A stretch of 64,000 bases of DNA, taken from positions 14,033,182-14,097,181 of the forward strand of contig CM040445.1 of NCBI GenBank assembly GCA_022749755.1. Reading direction: 5' to 3'. This DNA comes from Azadirachta indica. Lineage: Eukaryota > Streptophyta > Magnoliopsida > Sapindales > Meliaceae. Below are positions 1 through 12,792 of this stretch, piece by piece. The notes beneath the pieces were generated by a model. The model saw only the letters and a list, made by a program, of their open reading frames with translations. It was not told the DNA's origin and did no database searches. Made by a program: the position numbers and the translations under genes. Every line of letters begins with the position of its first letter. The first letter of the stretch is position 1.

Positions 1-686
1 TAAAAATTAGAAACAAAAACAAACAAATCTAGCAGCTTTGGATCTTTCTCTACATTTTCACAACACTTTTTGTGCTTCACCAGATCGACCACTTCGCTGA
101 CGTCTCTTGGTACAGACTGTTTTTGTTTCCCTGCAACATGTTTTTTATTTCGTTAAGCTGAGTAGTATTGTTCTACCTTGTTCATTCTTCGATCCAATTT
201 TCTGCTAATGTTTTCTTCCCTATAGAGACCAATAATCTCGTCGGAATTACGTGTATATTATTGGGATCCTGTCAAGATTTTGCCTTTTTCAAGCTTGTGT
301 TGTTTAGTGTTTTGTTTAGGTTCAGTTGGTTGTTGAATTAATTTGTCTTCTTTGTAGCTTTGATTAAGGTATGTAATCATATTGATTTGTTTAATGATTT
401 TGATTAATTAGGTATAATTACTCCTTTACTATATACTATAGTTACCAAGAAAAGATAAAGAATCTGGAGCTCTACTTGAACCCAACTGTGGTTGACAGTT
501 GTCTGAGCCTTGGTTTCTCTCCTTTTGTTTACACTGAATTTTGTTTGGAAAGAGGTGTAACCATTATGGGTTTTATAGGTTTTGGATATAGAGAATAGTC
601 TTTGGTATGCTTGTGTTCATTTCTGTGAAGTCTGAGTTGTGCATAATCTTGATTATTTTTGCAGCTGCAAGATCTTGTGAGCCAAG
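1..686 (+). other. 5' untranslated region of the PP2A scaffold gene, with a probable leader intron
   Basis: No protein-coding ORF is seen in this stretch. A good acceptor (T-rich tract ending in TTGCAG at 659-664) lies 22 bases before the ATG. A good donor (AAG|GTATGT, intron starting at 369) lies upstream. I infer a leader intron of about 296 bp (369-664); no transcript evidence is available. The transcription start probably lies near or left of the window edge. Leader introns are common in constitutively expressed plant genes. Confidence 0.5.
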
Positions 687-3600
687 ATGGCGATGATAGA
701 TGAGCCACTATACCCAATTGCGGTTTTAATTGACGAGCTCAAGAATGATGACATTCAGCTTCGTTTGAACTCAATCCGGCGGCTCTCCATGATAGCTCGT
801 GCTCTTGGAGAGGAGAGGACACGGAAGGAGTTGATCCCATTTTTGAGTGAGAATAATGACGATGATGATGAAGTGCTTCTTGCAATGGCAGAAGAATTGG
901 GGGTTTTCATTCCTTATGTTGGCGGTATGGAGCATGCAAATGTGTTGCTTCCGCCCCTGGAGACTTTGTGCACAGTTGAGGAAACTTGTGTCAGGGATAA
1001 AGCGGTGGAGTCCTTGTGTAGGATTGGTGCCCAGATGAGGGAACAGGACGTTGTTGAGCATTTTATCCCATTAGTGAAGGTTGGTTTATTGAGTCCTGTT
1101 TGCTGTTTAGATTTGATGAGTTCTTGTTATTTTCTTTCTGTTGTGGTATAATAGTATGGTAGTATGTTTTTTCAGATGTCCAGTTGAGGCTTCCATTATG
1201 TCTGCCGCAGAAAATGTGCGGTCTAGGCAATAAGTGTACTTTCTTATGAGACATTGGTTATGTTGGTCAAATTCTTGAAACATATCCTAGATGATGTACA
1301 GGCATTGAAAAGAAAAGTAAAATTATCTTAAATTGTGATAGGAGGAGAAAAAAGTAGGAGAATATAGTATACAACTCAACTTAAGCATCTGTTAAAAGGA
1401 GGTTATTCACAGGTAATGCTTGGAAGCTCTATGAACCTGATAATATTACTTTTGTTGCGCATGTTTTCCATTAATTCATGATTTCATGAATTGGGAATAT
1501 CTATTTGGTCTGTACTTGCAAATGATGCGACTACCACCAATTACTCTTTGAAGACCAATTTATCAATGAATGAATGTAGGTTAATGTTCAACTGCCTTGG
1601 TTTTGGCTGGGGGTAATACAGTTGACATATTTGTTTATTAATTACTTTGTTTTTGTTTTGTCACGTCCAATATTTCATCTCAAATATTTTGCTCATTTTA
1701 TTTTTCTGTTTTGTTCCCTTTAATGTTTTTTGAATGGTATACTTTGAAATTGTTAAGGTTGGACTAACCCTGTGCTTGTACACATTTTATTCTTTGACCA
1801 TTTAGAGACTGGCAGCTGGCGAGTGGTTTACAGCACGAGTTTCTTCTTGTGGTTTATTTCATATTGCTTACCCAAGTGCTGCAGAAACTTTAAAAACTGA
1901 ATTGCGAACAATATACAGGCAGCTGTGTCAAGATGACATGCCCATGGTTAGGAGATCTGCTGCAACAAACCTTGGAAAATTTGCTGCTACTGTTGAACCT
2001 GCCCATTTGAAGACTGAAATCATGTCTATATTTGAGGAACTTACACAAGATGGTATGCAGATTCAACAGTTTATTTGTTTGATTCCATTTCTTTGGTAAT
2101 TTAGTTATGCTGCCAGATGTATTAAAAGATGATTTTCAATTGATTAAGTTCATGCATAATTTTTTGTTCTTCATTTTATCTTGAAATATGCAATTGTTAA
2201 CATTTTGTGCTTAAATCTAATGGCTAATTCAATATCAACAACCATGATAAGATGTATGGATTGGTGAATTTTGGGAAAAAAATTTATACTCTTTCTAATG
2301 GAACCGCTCTCATTTATCTTCATGAACACGCTCCTCCCACACACCCAAAGTGTAAAAGAAAAGGCAATCAATTCCTTTTCCAGTTTTGTGTATGTTCAAG
2401 GAAACCTACAAAAATCATTCTATACTTGCACAGATATGGTTTATGAGATATTCCATAAGGTTTTAGCTCTAATTCTTTCATGCAAATGAAATTGTAGCCT
2501 TTTAAATTTCTACTTTTCATTATGAAAATATAAATTTTCAGGGGGTTAAAATTAATTTTTCTCAAATTTCTCTTCATTTAGACCAAGATTCTGTTCGGTT
2601 GTTGGCTGTTGAGGGTTGTGGAGCTCTAGGAAAGTTGTTGGAACCCCAAGATTGTGTGGCACATATTCTGCCTGTTATAGTTAATTTCTCACAGGTAAGT
2701 TATATTTTAATAATTATGAAATCCTTAATCAGATTTCTGTTACATCTTTGCTGAGTAGCAATTAATCATGTTTGTTTGAGATATATGGTTTCATAACCAA
2801 TGGAAGATGTTGCTATTAGTTTTTTGCATATTTACATTCAAAAGAGTCAGATACTTCTATAAGAAAATTCAACCAATGGTACTTGAAACTTAGCTACAAT
2901 CAGTTTAAGAGGTATTAAGGGCCAAGTTCTCTTTTCCAGTTCAAATAAATGAAGTTCAATCAATGTTCCATTGATTTGTATTTTGCTTACCATTATCCAT
3001 TAATGACTTATAGCATTATGTATTCTATTGGCCACTATGCATGATGAAATTTTTTATTAACCAGGATAAGTCTTGGCGTGTTCGTTACATGGTTGCAAAT
3101 CAATTATATGAACTATGTGAAGCTGTTGGTCCTGAGCCTACCAGGTAATCACTTTTATATTTTGTATTAGTCTTTGTGTTGCTTGTTTCTGTGCAGACAT
3201 CAAGAACTAGCCATGCATAGCCAGACTTTTTTCTCCTTAATTTTATATTTGTTTAGTATTCACTTAAGTACTTGCTATTATTCTCTTTTGCTTTGAAAAT
3301 CTTTTGCGGATGTCAAGACTGCAATTTTCCTTTCACTTTTCAATCACTTAAAGGAGTTCCGTTTTGTTCCTGCAACTTGCTTTGCATGCTATTCTCTTCA
3401 TATTGAATTTATTGATCATTTATGACAGTATATTCTCCCTACTGGAAGTAGAGCCTACACTTAAATTGATGTTAATATTTTTAGGTCAGATGTGGTTCCT
3501 GCATATGTACGGCTCCTTCGTGATAATGAAGCAGAAGTACGTATAGCAGCTGCAGGAAAAGTAACAAAGATTTGCCGGATTTTGAATCCAGAACTTGCGA

Positions 3601-6600
3601 TCCAGCATATTCTTCCTTGTGTAAAGGTATACATATGCTTGAAAGAACTAGTTTCTTCAATTACTAATTTCTTTTTGGCGTTATGTTGTTAAGTTCCAGT
3701 TGTGATACTGGTTGGCTGTAGGCCATCCATATGTTAGTGGCTTGATTGTCAATGTCAAATGTGCTTGCCTACTGTAGGAATTGTCAACAGATTCGTCTCA
3801 GCATGTTCGTTCTGCATTGGCTACAGTTATAATGGGCATGGCTCCAATTTTAGGGAAGGTGAGAGATCTGTATTGGCCACTACTTCTTTGCTCCTTAAAC
3901 AAATGTCTAGTCATCCATTCATCACGTGTGCGAAAGTACATTATGGCATGGTTTAAAAGATAATGGTCAATGTCGGCATTAAACATGTGAACAATTTTGT
4001 GGATAACAGTACAATTTTGATATAAGCTGTAAGATGGGCTTATTCATTGTTAGTGATTGCCAGTTATCTACTCAAGAATTTAGTGAGAGAGCATTGATGT
4101 TTCTTTTAATAATTAACAAATTTGAAGCATTCATATATGGCTCTCTGAATTAATTTCATGTTATAAAATCCCTATTATTGTATGCCATGCATTACGATAA
4201 CATGTATACTTGGTGGCTTGAAATTCTTGGTTCCCATGTTGTTCACAGAGGGTGACCTTCCTGTTGCTTTGTAATTATGTGCATTACTTCCTGAATGCTT
4301 ATCTCTCTCTAGCTATTAAGCCTACTTTCTATTTATGGCTCCAGGATGCAACAATTGAGCAACTGCTGCCTATTTTCCTCTCTCTTCTGAAGGATGAATT
4401 TCCTGATGTCCGACTGAATATCATTAGCAAGCTTGATCAAGTCAACCAGGTTTGTCAAACCTTTAAATTTGAATGTCAGATATGCATTGTTATGGAAGAT
4501 GTTAGCATTGCATTAATGTCTTTTTCGGAGGGATGGATTAGTGGTTGAACAGGTAAATAAATATACATGCTGTCCAATAATGTTATATAACGTATATTGA
4601 AGTTCTTAAGTTGTTGGTTACTTTCTCTCTCTCTCTCTCTCTCCATTGATATATTTTCTTCATCTGCTTCTGTAATGAAAATTGCATTATCATTCTCTTC
4701 ATATGATTTGGATTATAGATAAATTGCACGGGTTCCTTTAAATGTTTGAATAAAATGCTTGAGGAATGGTAGGGTTTAAAATTATGCAATCTAAGATTAA
4801 TGCTTGGCTGCTATTTGTTACCTGAAGTATCCTTATTGTCACTTAGAGCTGATTGTTATTTTGACCATAGATAGTGGTAATATATATTTCCATCTCACTG
4901 TTTGCTGGATCATGATTATGATTGCCTGTTGATGTAGGTGATTGGAATTGATCTGCTGTCACAATCTCTACTGCCAGCAATTGTTGAGCTTGCAGAGGAT
5001 AGACACTGGAGGGTTCGACTTGCAATAATAGAGTACATCCCATTATTGGCAAGTCAGTTGGGTGTAGGGTTCTTTGATGATAAGCTTGGTGCTCTTTGCA
5101 TGCAATGGTTAAAAGATAAGGTATGTGAAGTTCTGTTTGGGCCTTGTATTAAGTAAAGAGTGTCTAAGTATGGTGTTCTCCCGTACCCGTCTCTCTGTCT
5201 CTGTCTCTCTATATTTTATGTGACTCTTTACATTTCATTGCTTAAAGGTTTTCTTTCCAGATTCCATGGTGTCCTTGTTTCAGTCAAAGTTGTTACATAT
5301 GTTCAGTTAGCACAAGAAGAACGCATATTTTCATTAATTAACTGCTGTTGTTTCTATCATGGCTTGTTAAAGTATATTATATGATGTTCAGCCATTAATT
5401 AGTATTGTTATGTCTACTTTTCTGATTGTTTTGCTCTTGATTGTAGGTTTATTCCATTCGTGATGCAGCTGCCAATAATGTGAAGCGTCTTGCTGAAGAA
5501 TTTGGCCCAGATTGGGCAATGCAGCACATAGTTCCACAGGTTGGTCGGATTCTAAATTGTAGAGGTTTGGTTGTAATTTAGCACCTTTGACGCTTTTTAT
5601 TGTTCAACATCAAAATAAGGCAATTGAAATTACTAATTTAAGTCAAAGCATACTTAAAGGTTTTGGGTCTTCTATGGTGTTTGAAATGCATCTCTCTGAC
5701 TAGAAAAAAGTGTGCAATGGGTCCTTTAGGGATATCCTTCGAAAGTTGTTTCTTAAGAACTTTTGTTCTGTATATTACTTTTCTGACTCTTTCTTACAAA
5801 TTTTGCTATCTGTTGAAGGTTTTGGACATGATTAACAACCCTCATTATTTGTATCGAATGACCATTCTACAAGCAATTTCTCTACTTGCCCCTGTTATGG
5901 GCTCTGAAATTACTTGCTCAAAACTTCTACCTGTGGTTATTAATGCATCAAAAGATAGGTAAAGTTACTGGATTCTGAAGCTTAGCAGTTAGTAATTATG
6001 TGTTTGTTACCTATAACTTACTCTAAAGCTGAGATTGACATGTCACAGGGTACCGAACATCAAATTCAATGTGGCGAAGGTTTTGCAGTCACTTATTCCC
6101 ATAGTTGATCAGTCTGTAAGTTATTTAATTATTCCTGTAATATTTGTGCTTGAGAGCATTGTGAGCTTTGAGTCTTTGGAATTTTGTTTATCTCGTTTTC
6201 CAAAGGGAATATAATAGAATTGAAAATTTTCAGGGGTGAATAATTTGGTTATCATTTGTTATAAATTGCATAAATATAGTTCCTATGTGTTAAATTATGG
6301 GAAATAATGTGAGGACATTTGCTTCGACATATCTCTTACTCGCTCTTTTATTTTTCTATAAAGAATCAACCTCTCTTACTTTCCTTGGAAGAACCAAAAG
6401 AAAATCATAAGGTGACATCTTGAAAGATTATCTGGCTACTTGCAAAAAGAGAATTGTATTCTCATATATCTGGGACAGTAAAATGTAACCCACGCAGGTT
6501 GAACACGCTCTCTATATCGGTCCTATATATTGGTCCTAATCATAAATCTTAATTAAGTATCTAATGCGATTAGGGCCCAAAAATGGAATTTCCTTTTAAG

Positions 6601-6867
6601 TCACATCTCATAAATTATCCTGGAAAAAGAAAAAGATTGTCGTATTATATTGTGTTACATGATCTAGATAATAACTGCAAATGTTTCTTGATTATATTGT
6701 TTTTCACGATCTGGATAGTAATTGAGAATGCTTCTGGACTGATGCAGGTGGTGGAGAAAACAATCCGCCCATGCTTGGTTGAGCTATGTGAGGATCCAGA
6801 TGTTGATGTCAGATTTTTCGCTACCCAAGCACTGCAGTCAAGTGATCAGATCATGATGTCGAGCTAG
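687..6867 (+). CDS. PP2AA: Protein phosphatase 2A 65-kDa regulatory (scaffold) subunit A, 587 aa, 12 coding exons
   Basis: This is the HEAT-repeat scaffold of protein phosphatase 2A. It holds the catalytic C subunit and a variable B subunit in the cytosol and nucleus; the Arabidopsis family is RCN1/PP2AA1-3, with roles in auxin transport and stress signalling. Coding exons read as 687-1079, 1806-2052, 2582-2694, 3065-3144, 3485-3626, 3778-3858, 4345-4449, 4938-5120, 5447-5539, 5819-5958, 6049-6115 and 6748-6867. They sum to 1764 nt, so 587 aa plus TAG, the usual family length, and every junction keeps phase with GT-AG. Characteristic stretches include [20 protein letters not shown] at the N-terminus, [20 protein letters not shown] mid-protein and [20 protein letters not shown] at the end. 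About 15 HEAT units of roughly 39 aa cover the whole length. The start is the first ATG after the leader intron and matches the family. The gene converges on the aspartic protease gene. I cannot tell which of the three paralogue groups it belongs to. Confidence 0.97.
4624..4643. repeat. (CT)n microsatellite in PP2AA intron 7
   Basis: An uninterrupted run of about ten CT units lies between coding exons 7 and 8 of the PP2A scaffold gene. Confidence 0.9.
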
Positions 6868-7823
6868 GTTGATGTTGTAATTAGAATTTTCTTTTCTTCA
6901 TATTCCTTTTGCTATTCAGAATGCAGATAAATTTAAATCTTACTGAGGTACTAGTGCTTTTTGTAGTCTGACATTATCTTGCCTTTCAATATTTTGAATG
7001 TATTGTTGACCCCTTGTCCAGAAAATACGGCGTTTAACTGGTATTGTGAAACTCTAATGCCATATCTAGTTTTACCATCCCTCTCGCTGCTCCTCTCGAT
7101 AAGTATCTGCGGTCCTGTCCATGCTCGATTTACACTGCATCTTGTGATTGGCAGAAAACGTTGATATGGAAAATTTTCTCAATTTTTGAAGGTATTTTTA
7201 TCTTTGCATGAAACAAACGCTATAAACTGTTAAAAATGTGTGTTAAACAACAGTCAGACCTCATGCAATATACTGTGTAATTATATGCTTATTTGTGGTT
7301 GTACTCGTTGATATAACTGGTAAGAGCTTTTAGAGTGGCTTATTGGCAAAGGTCAAGATAATTTGTTTCTTGACCTAATATATTTAACAGGGGAACTTAT
7401 GAAATTGATCCTTGTAACCAGTAATAAATAAATCCATAAATTTGTCTCTTCTTTGGACTCACCCTAAAACTCTACTCCACTAGTAAAATTTAACATATTG
7501 ACATGCCTTGCTCATCAAATATTAAAAAAAAAGAATCGAATAAATTCCTATAATTTACCGTTTTAACAAAACAATCTCTTAACCTTTATGTTACTATTGC
7601 AAAGCACAGGACCGATTTATAACTCGCTCAAAGAAAATGTGTATTAGATACATAGTAGTGTCCTTTTATTCTCTTTTAATCCTTTGGTCCCCAAGAATAC
7701 TCGGGTTTATATTATATACATACATATTATACATGCAGTGGCATAGACACTGAAATGTATCAAGAGACTATACTTAACCATGTACAGGCAAAACTGCTAC
7801 TATGTCCCCAGTACCATACTTGT
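6868..7823. other. Convergent intergenic region between PP2AA and the aspartic protease gene
   Basis: This should hold the 3' untranslated regions of two genes ending towards each other (PP2AA stop at 6867, protease stop at 7824). It is AT-rich, and I see no further coding sequence in it. Confidence 0.6.
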
Positions 7824-10800
7824 CTATCCCTCAAAAAATGGCAGGCTCTCGAATCTTCGAGGCTTGACACAGTCTGATTTTCCCCACCCGATCCTCTTGT
7901 CGACATTATCATACACAACCAATTGTCCACGCAATGAGATATCTGCAAATGTCAAATGAATTTAATTTACAATAGCATAAAATATGTGGGAGAACAGGGA
8001 ACAGAAGCAAGCTAAAAGAGCGAGAAGTACACCCATTGTAGTGCCTTTAAACAAACATCGACAGTCATTGGAACTTACATGCAATAGAAGAGGAAAAGAA
8101 TGATGGAGAAGAATAATGGAGGAGGTGGAGAATACAATAGGAAGTTGACTCGCTTTGATGTTAATAACATTGAATGCAATATTCCTAGTTGTCCATGTCA
8201 GAATTGTAGCTGTCGATGGATCTGAAGTTAATCCAAAATCGACTAGGAAATACTGAAAATTTTTATGAGCAATTGGGTTCAAATTTTTGTGATTAGAGGT
8301 GAAATGTTTACTCATTCAATGACTAGCTCTATGTTTTGCTGGAACCAACAAGAAGCAATGATGTTAATAGATAAAAAATTTCAATGCACCGACAGAAAGA
8401 ACACTAATATTAATGATGTTTTTTGCATTTACTTTTTCTTTCTAATATCCAACAAACATACCTCCAAGTATGGTTGTGGATCCGTCATGTACTTTACTTC
8501 CGTCAAGGATGCCCAAGCATACATTGCCTTTCTTCTGCAGAATAGAAGCAACAACCTTCAAGTATTAGACACTGGAACCAATTTGTATAGAAGAACCCTA
8601 TTTAATAAGAGTTGGGCAATCTTACACTAATGATCAAATAGCCCTCCGGAGGAATACGAAGCTTTGTGTAAACAATCCACCATTTGCTCCCAAAGTGAAG
8701 GGTCAATGTCTTAAAGTACTGCTTCACATCCATAACAGACCTGCATACATGGGGATACAGGTTTTAGGCTAAAAACCCATAATAATCAAATGTTATACAT
8801 AAACAAGCACACAAACAAACAAACAAATAAATAAATAAATAAATAAAAGGTGCATCATATTACTTAAAAAAATAGTAACAGTGCACAAGCGGGTAATAGT
8901 TCAGCATGATAGTAAACTTCAAGGGAAGGGGGACCTCTGACTTCTCTACTCAATAAATTTTTCCAACTTTGTACGTTTGCCCCAATAATGAATTAGTTGA
9001 TGAGTTTATCAAAGAAAAATTTTGGGATATTCTCCCCTTCTGTTATGGCAGTTGTAAAGTACTCGTCAAGTATGCAGATGCTAACAAACTTGGTGTCAAT
9101 AGTACATTGTCTTGAAAGAGATTATTTAAGATATGCTGCTATTATACCTGATAGGAAATTTAGCATGCCAACAAACGGGCAATGTTGTATCTGATTCATC
9201 TTGGATGAGTCCCATGCTAGAAACTTCTTTCAGCTGCACAAAAGTATTCAGAGAAAAATGCTGATTTATGATAATTCCAGTGACTCTGAATGAAAATACT
9301 TACAGAAGCAACCAATTCAGAATATGCTGGCTTTGTGAAGTAGGTGTAAGAACTGCCAGTATCAAACAATGCCCGCCCACCCAAATTCAGCAGGCTCCTT
9401 CCATAATTTATTTTCAAAATCTCTGCACTGTAAAATTTCCTTTAAAAAGGAAAAAAAAGAAGTGAGAAAATTGTTGAAATTAAAGTTAAATAAAGAGTTT
9501 AGGATAAGGCATTGCAACTGTTCATTCCACAAAACACAAATAAAGTTATCAAAACCGAAAAGCATAATAGAAGCGCATATTGGATGTGCACTACCTTGGA
9601 ACTAAGATTACTGATTTTGTTTCACAGAAGAATATGAAACAAAAATAACTCTATTTGATTAAAGCAGCGGCAGTTACTAAGAGAAGACAATTAAAAAATC
9701 GTAGTGGTAGTCATTTTCTTGCCTTCTGATAAAGGCAAAAACATAAAATTAAATTCAACCAGATGCTGCAATTTTCTATTGACTTAAAAATTGTAAACTA
9801 ATACTGGATCAAAATAATATGGATCCGCATATTTTTTCTACAAGGCTCCAGCCAAAATATTTTGTTTGCAAAAGTGCAACACAAGCAAATTCCTGAAGTA
9901 ACAAAACGTTAAAAAACTAAGAAAGGAAAGATCTTCAGAGCTTTATACTCACAAGGAAGGAGAGGTAAGCATAGGAGCCCATGCCATTCCCCAATTTGGT
10001 ACGATATCATCACCTAAGAACATATATCCACCACCAACCGCATCAGTGGTAAAGCAGTGACCAACCACGTTATTAATAATCCCCTGGCTTGCCAATTGGG
10101 AAGGCAAACTGACTTTAGCTCTGCTTAGTCCAAGGATTCCATCTGTCTTTTCCAGAGTGTTTAACAGCAACCCTTGCTGATCATATGCACACCTTACAAA
10201 AAAAATCAAATTCACAAATTAGCATTTGATTTTGGTACACATATTAAAATAATCAAGTATGTGATTTCAGGGAAGTAAAAGGCAATACCCAAAAACAACA
10301 TTTGATGTGGTCAAGGATCCATTTGCAATCATTAGATGAAGGTCATCTTTTGCAAGTACCCCCATAGAGGAGCTATGATCAGCGTATTCAATCTCATAGT
10401 CACACTGTTGGCAAGCTTCACAATATCCTGCCTTTTGATTTTTATGAATTTCCATGCATAATGACTCCTTGGGGGGCACTATGTTCCCCAATCTGGGCTT
10501 GTACAGAGGATTTGCTCCCTACATCAAGTGTTTCCATTAGAGTAATATCCAATCTACCAAAACTAATTTGATTAAAAGGTATGGATTTTATCATCTAAAA
10601 GGGTTAGCTGCTTTTTCTGATAGCACACTCCTGCTAAATACTTGTCAGCTTGCTGTCTTTTCTGAATGTGAGGGATGGGTGACTTGAAGATGTCAAAACT
10701 TCATCAGAAAAAAAAAAAAAAAAGTATACAGAGAGCTCATGGACTTTTAATTTTATCAAGATTTAACCAATGCATTGCTACAAAAGGGAAAGCAATTAGC

Positions 10801-12792
10801 TGTATTAGTATGTGTTGGCTTTCTGCAATTTTATGCCCCAATAATAAAATTCACAAAACAGAAAACCACGTTTTTTTCAAGAATAGTTAATTTTGTCATA
10901 GTTTGGTTTTGAGAGTTGTATGATGCTTGACTATCCCCCACCGTTCGAGCACTTTTAGTGCCAATGCTTGTCTTCTGAATTAACTGTCAAGTCTACAACT
11001 ATGTAAAATTATGAAAAAGAAAAAGCCTTCATATTTGTGCCTGTTCTTTGCCAAATGTTACCTTGTGTTAGAAAGGAAATACAGCCCGAAATCCCAAATG
11101 ATAAAGGAAAATGTCACACTGGAAGATTAATCGGAGATTGAACTATTCATTAGACATAGAGAAAGAAAAAGCATTTGATGGAGTTGTGAAAAGATCATAT
11201 AATGAAATCTAATGATAAATTCAGCAGTTTGTGTACATTCATGCTAATTAGGAGATGTGTGAAATCAGAAGGAAGAATTGTTACTGAGTAATTCCACCTA
11301 AAAGACCACCTACTATAGGTCGGTAACTATCAAACATTACCTTGGCACAACTGGTACAAGGAGCATCACATTGAATCCAGGTTAAGTCACTCCCCGTATC
11401 CATATCAAGAAAATAAGGTCTTGGAGGATTCCCAACAAGCATATATGTGAAATACAATCTGTGAGGTTAAAACTTTTAGTTAGAATTGGTATTGGCATCT
11501 CAAATATTTTGAGGATAGTTCTTAAGCAATAATTATGATAAAGATGTCATATATAGACTGATTCTGGTATTCTTCCACAACCTAACCCAAATGACCCACA
11601 TCAGCTTCAATGGACGCTAAAAATTTCTTTACTTCTATGTAGTGGAACATCACATAACAACTTTAAAATAATCGCTACCATCATCAACCCTGCCATTGCA
11701 TTCAAAGTTTGCAGCCGTGGATATTCTGCTCTAATGACACCAGAGCCAAGAACACAAAGTTTCCAGGGATTAGGTTTTATCGTTGTCAATATTTTCAAAC
11801 AAACAACCACTGAGTTCATCCTCCACAAATAACAGCTCCATTGACATCACTTCCACACATTCTCCACTGTTAACTTGCACTCACATTACACAAAGTCCAA
11901 AGGATATCGCATGTAGTTTGTGAAATAAGCTCCTTTAACATTATTCATACATCAGAAGTAAAAATATATACGTGTTGGTTCCCAACAGGCCCTCTTAGAG
12001 AATGATAAAAGGTTGCTTAAGAAAACAGTATTAATATGAAATTACGTTGTCAAAGCAGGGTGCTGTGCAAAAAAGGCACATATTTATAATAATCCTGTTA
12101 AATAATACCTTATATTTATAAAAGTTAACTCATAAAAAGCTACATACCATAAATTAATACCATTCTAAATCAACATAAAAAACAGCAATCAAACAACAAA
12201 ATAATATCTAGACATACCCATCTGGATAAACATTGCCCCCGACAGGAAAAGTGGAGGAAGAGTCAACGACAGCAGCATTGCTTGAAACCGACATTTTGCT
12301 GATCTTACTCTTTTTGGGTCTCAAAATTCCATCATTTATATTTTCTTTGTCCAAATCCACAAACCTCCCCAACTTAAGCTCAATATCCCCTTGAAGAACC
12401 TCAGGAATGCCAAACTTATGATACAAAGGCAAGATGAAAGACTTCTTCTGCTCACGCTCATCTTTAGAATTGAATCGCTCTTCAAGGGTATATGAAAAGA
12501 CAGAGGCATAGAGAAGAAGAGCGAAAAGAGAAATACCCAGAAACAGCTTTCCAGGGAAGCCAGGAAAGAGTCTGGGCAATGAGAATTCAAGTTGAGGGTT
12601 TTGCGGTGGCTGTAATTGAATTGGAAGATGGCCTTCTTCTTCTTGATCTTGCTGTTGTTGGGTTTGATAAGATTGTGGGGAATCATCAGTGATAGTAAAA
12701 GCAGTGATGGTCTTGCCCAAAGAAGGATTATCAGGAGGAGGAAGAGTGATTATAACTACTCCTTTTAATTGTGGAGACTCGTCAGAATCCAT
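7824..12792 (-). CDS. Membrane-anchored A1-family aspartic protease, APCB1-like, 9 coding exons, apparent frameshift in exon 3
   Basis: This is a pepsin-like (A1) aspartic protease of the plant nepenthesin-like group, closest in my reading to Arabidopsis APCB1 (At1g49050), reported to cleave the co-chaperone BAG6. Minus-strand exons are 12792-12218, 11458-11341, 10519-10289, 10192-9953, 9427-9304, 9233-9148, 8740-8626, 8534-8462 and 7942-7824. The N-terminus contains GVVIITLPPPDNPSLGKTIT. It continues with a Q/E-rich stretch and one hydrophobic segment at about residues 82-102, probably a type II signal anchor. Both catalytic aspartates are present: DMDTGSDLTW in exon 2 and LFDTGSSYTYF in exon 5. 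Cysteine-rich nepenthesin-type segments follow, and the end is about 559 aa from the start. Exon 3 is odd: GANPLYK and the following KPRLGNIVPP lie in different frames because of one extra A near 10498-10502. It could be a pseudogene, a sequence error, or rescued by an acceptor 4 bases downstream. The gene is divergent from SCD1. Confidence 0.9.
8809..8848. repeat. AAAC/AAAT simple repeat in a protease-gene intron
   Basis: About four AAAC units followed by about six AAAT units lie just upstream (gene sense) of protease exon 7, in intron 6. Confidence 0.85.
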
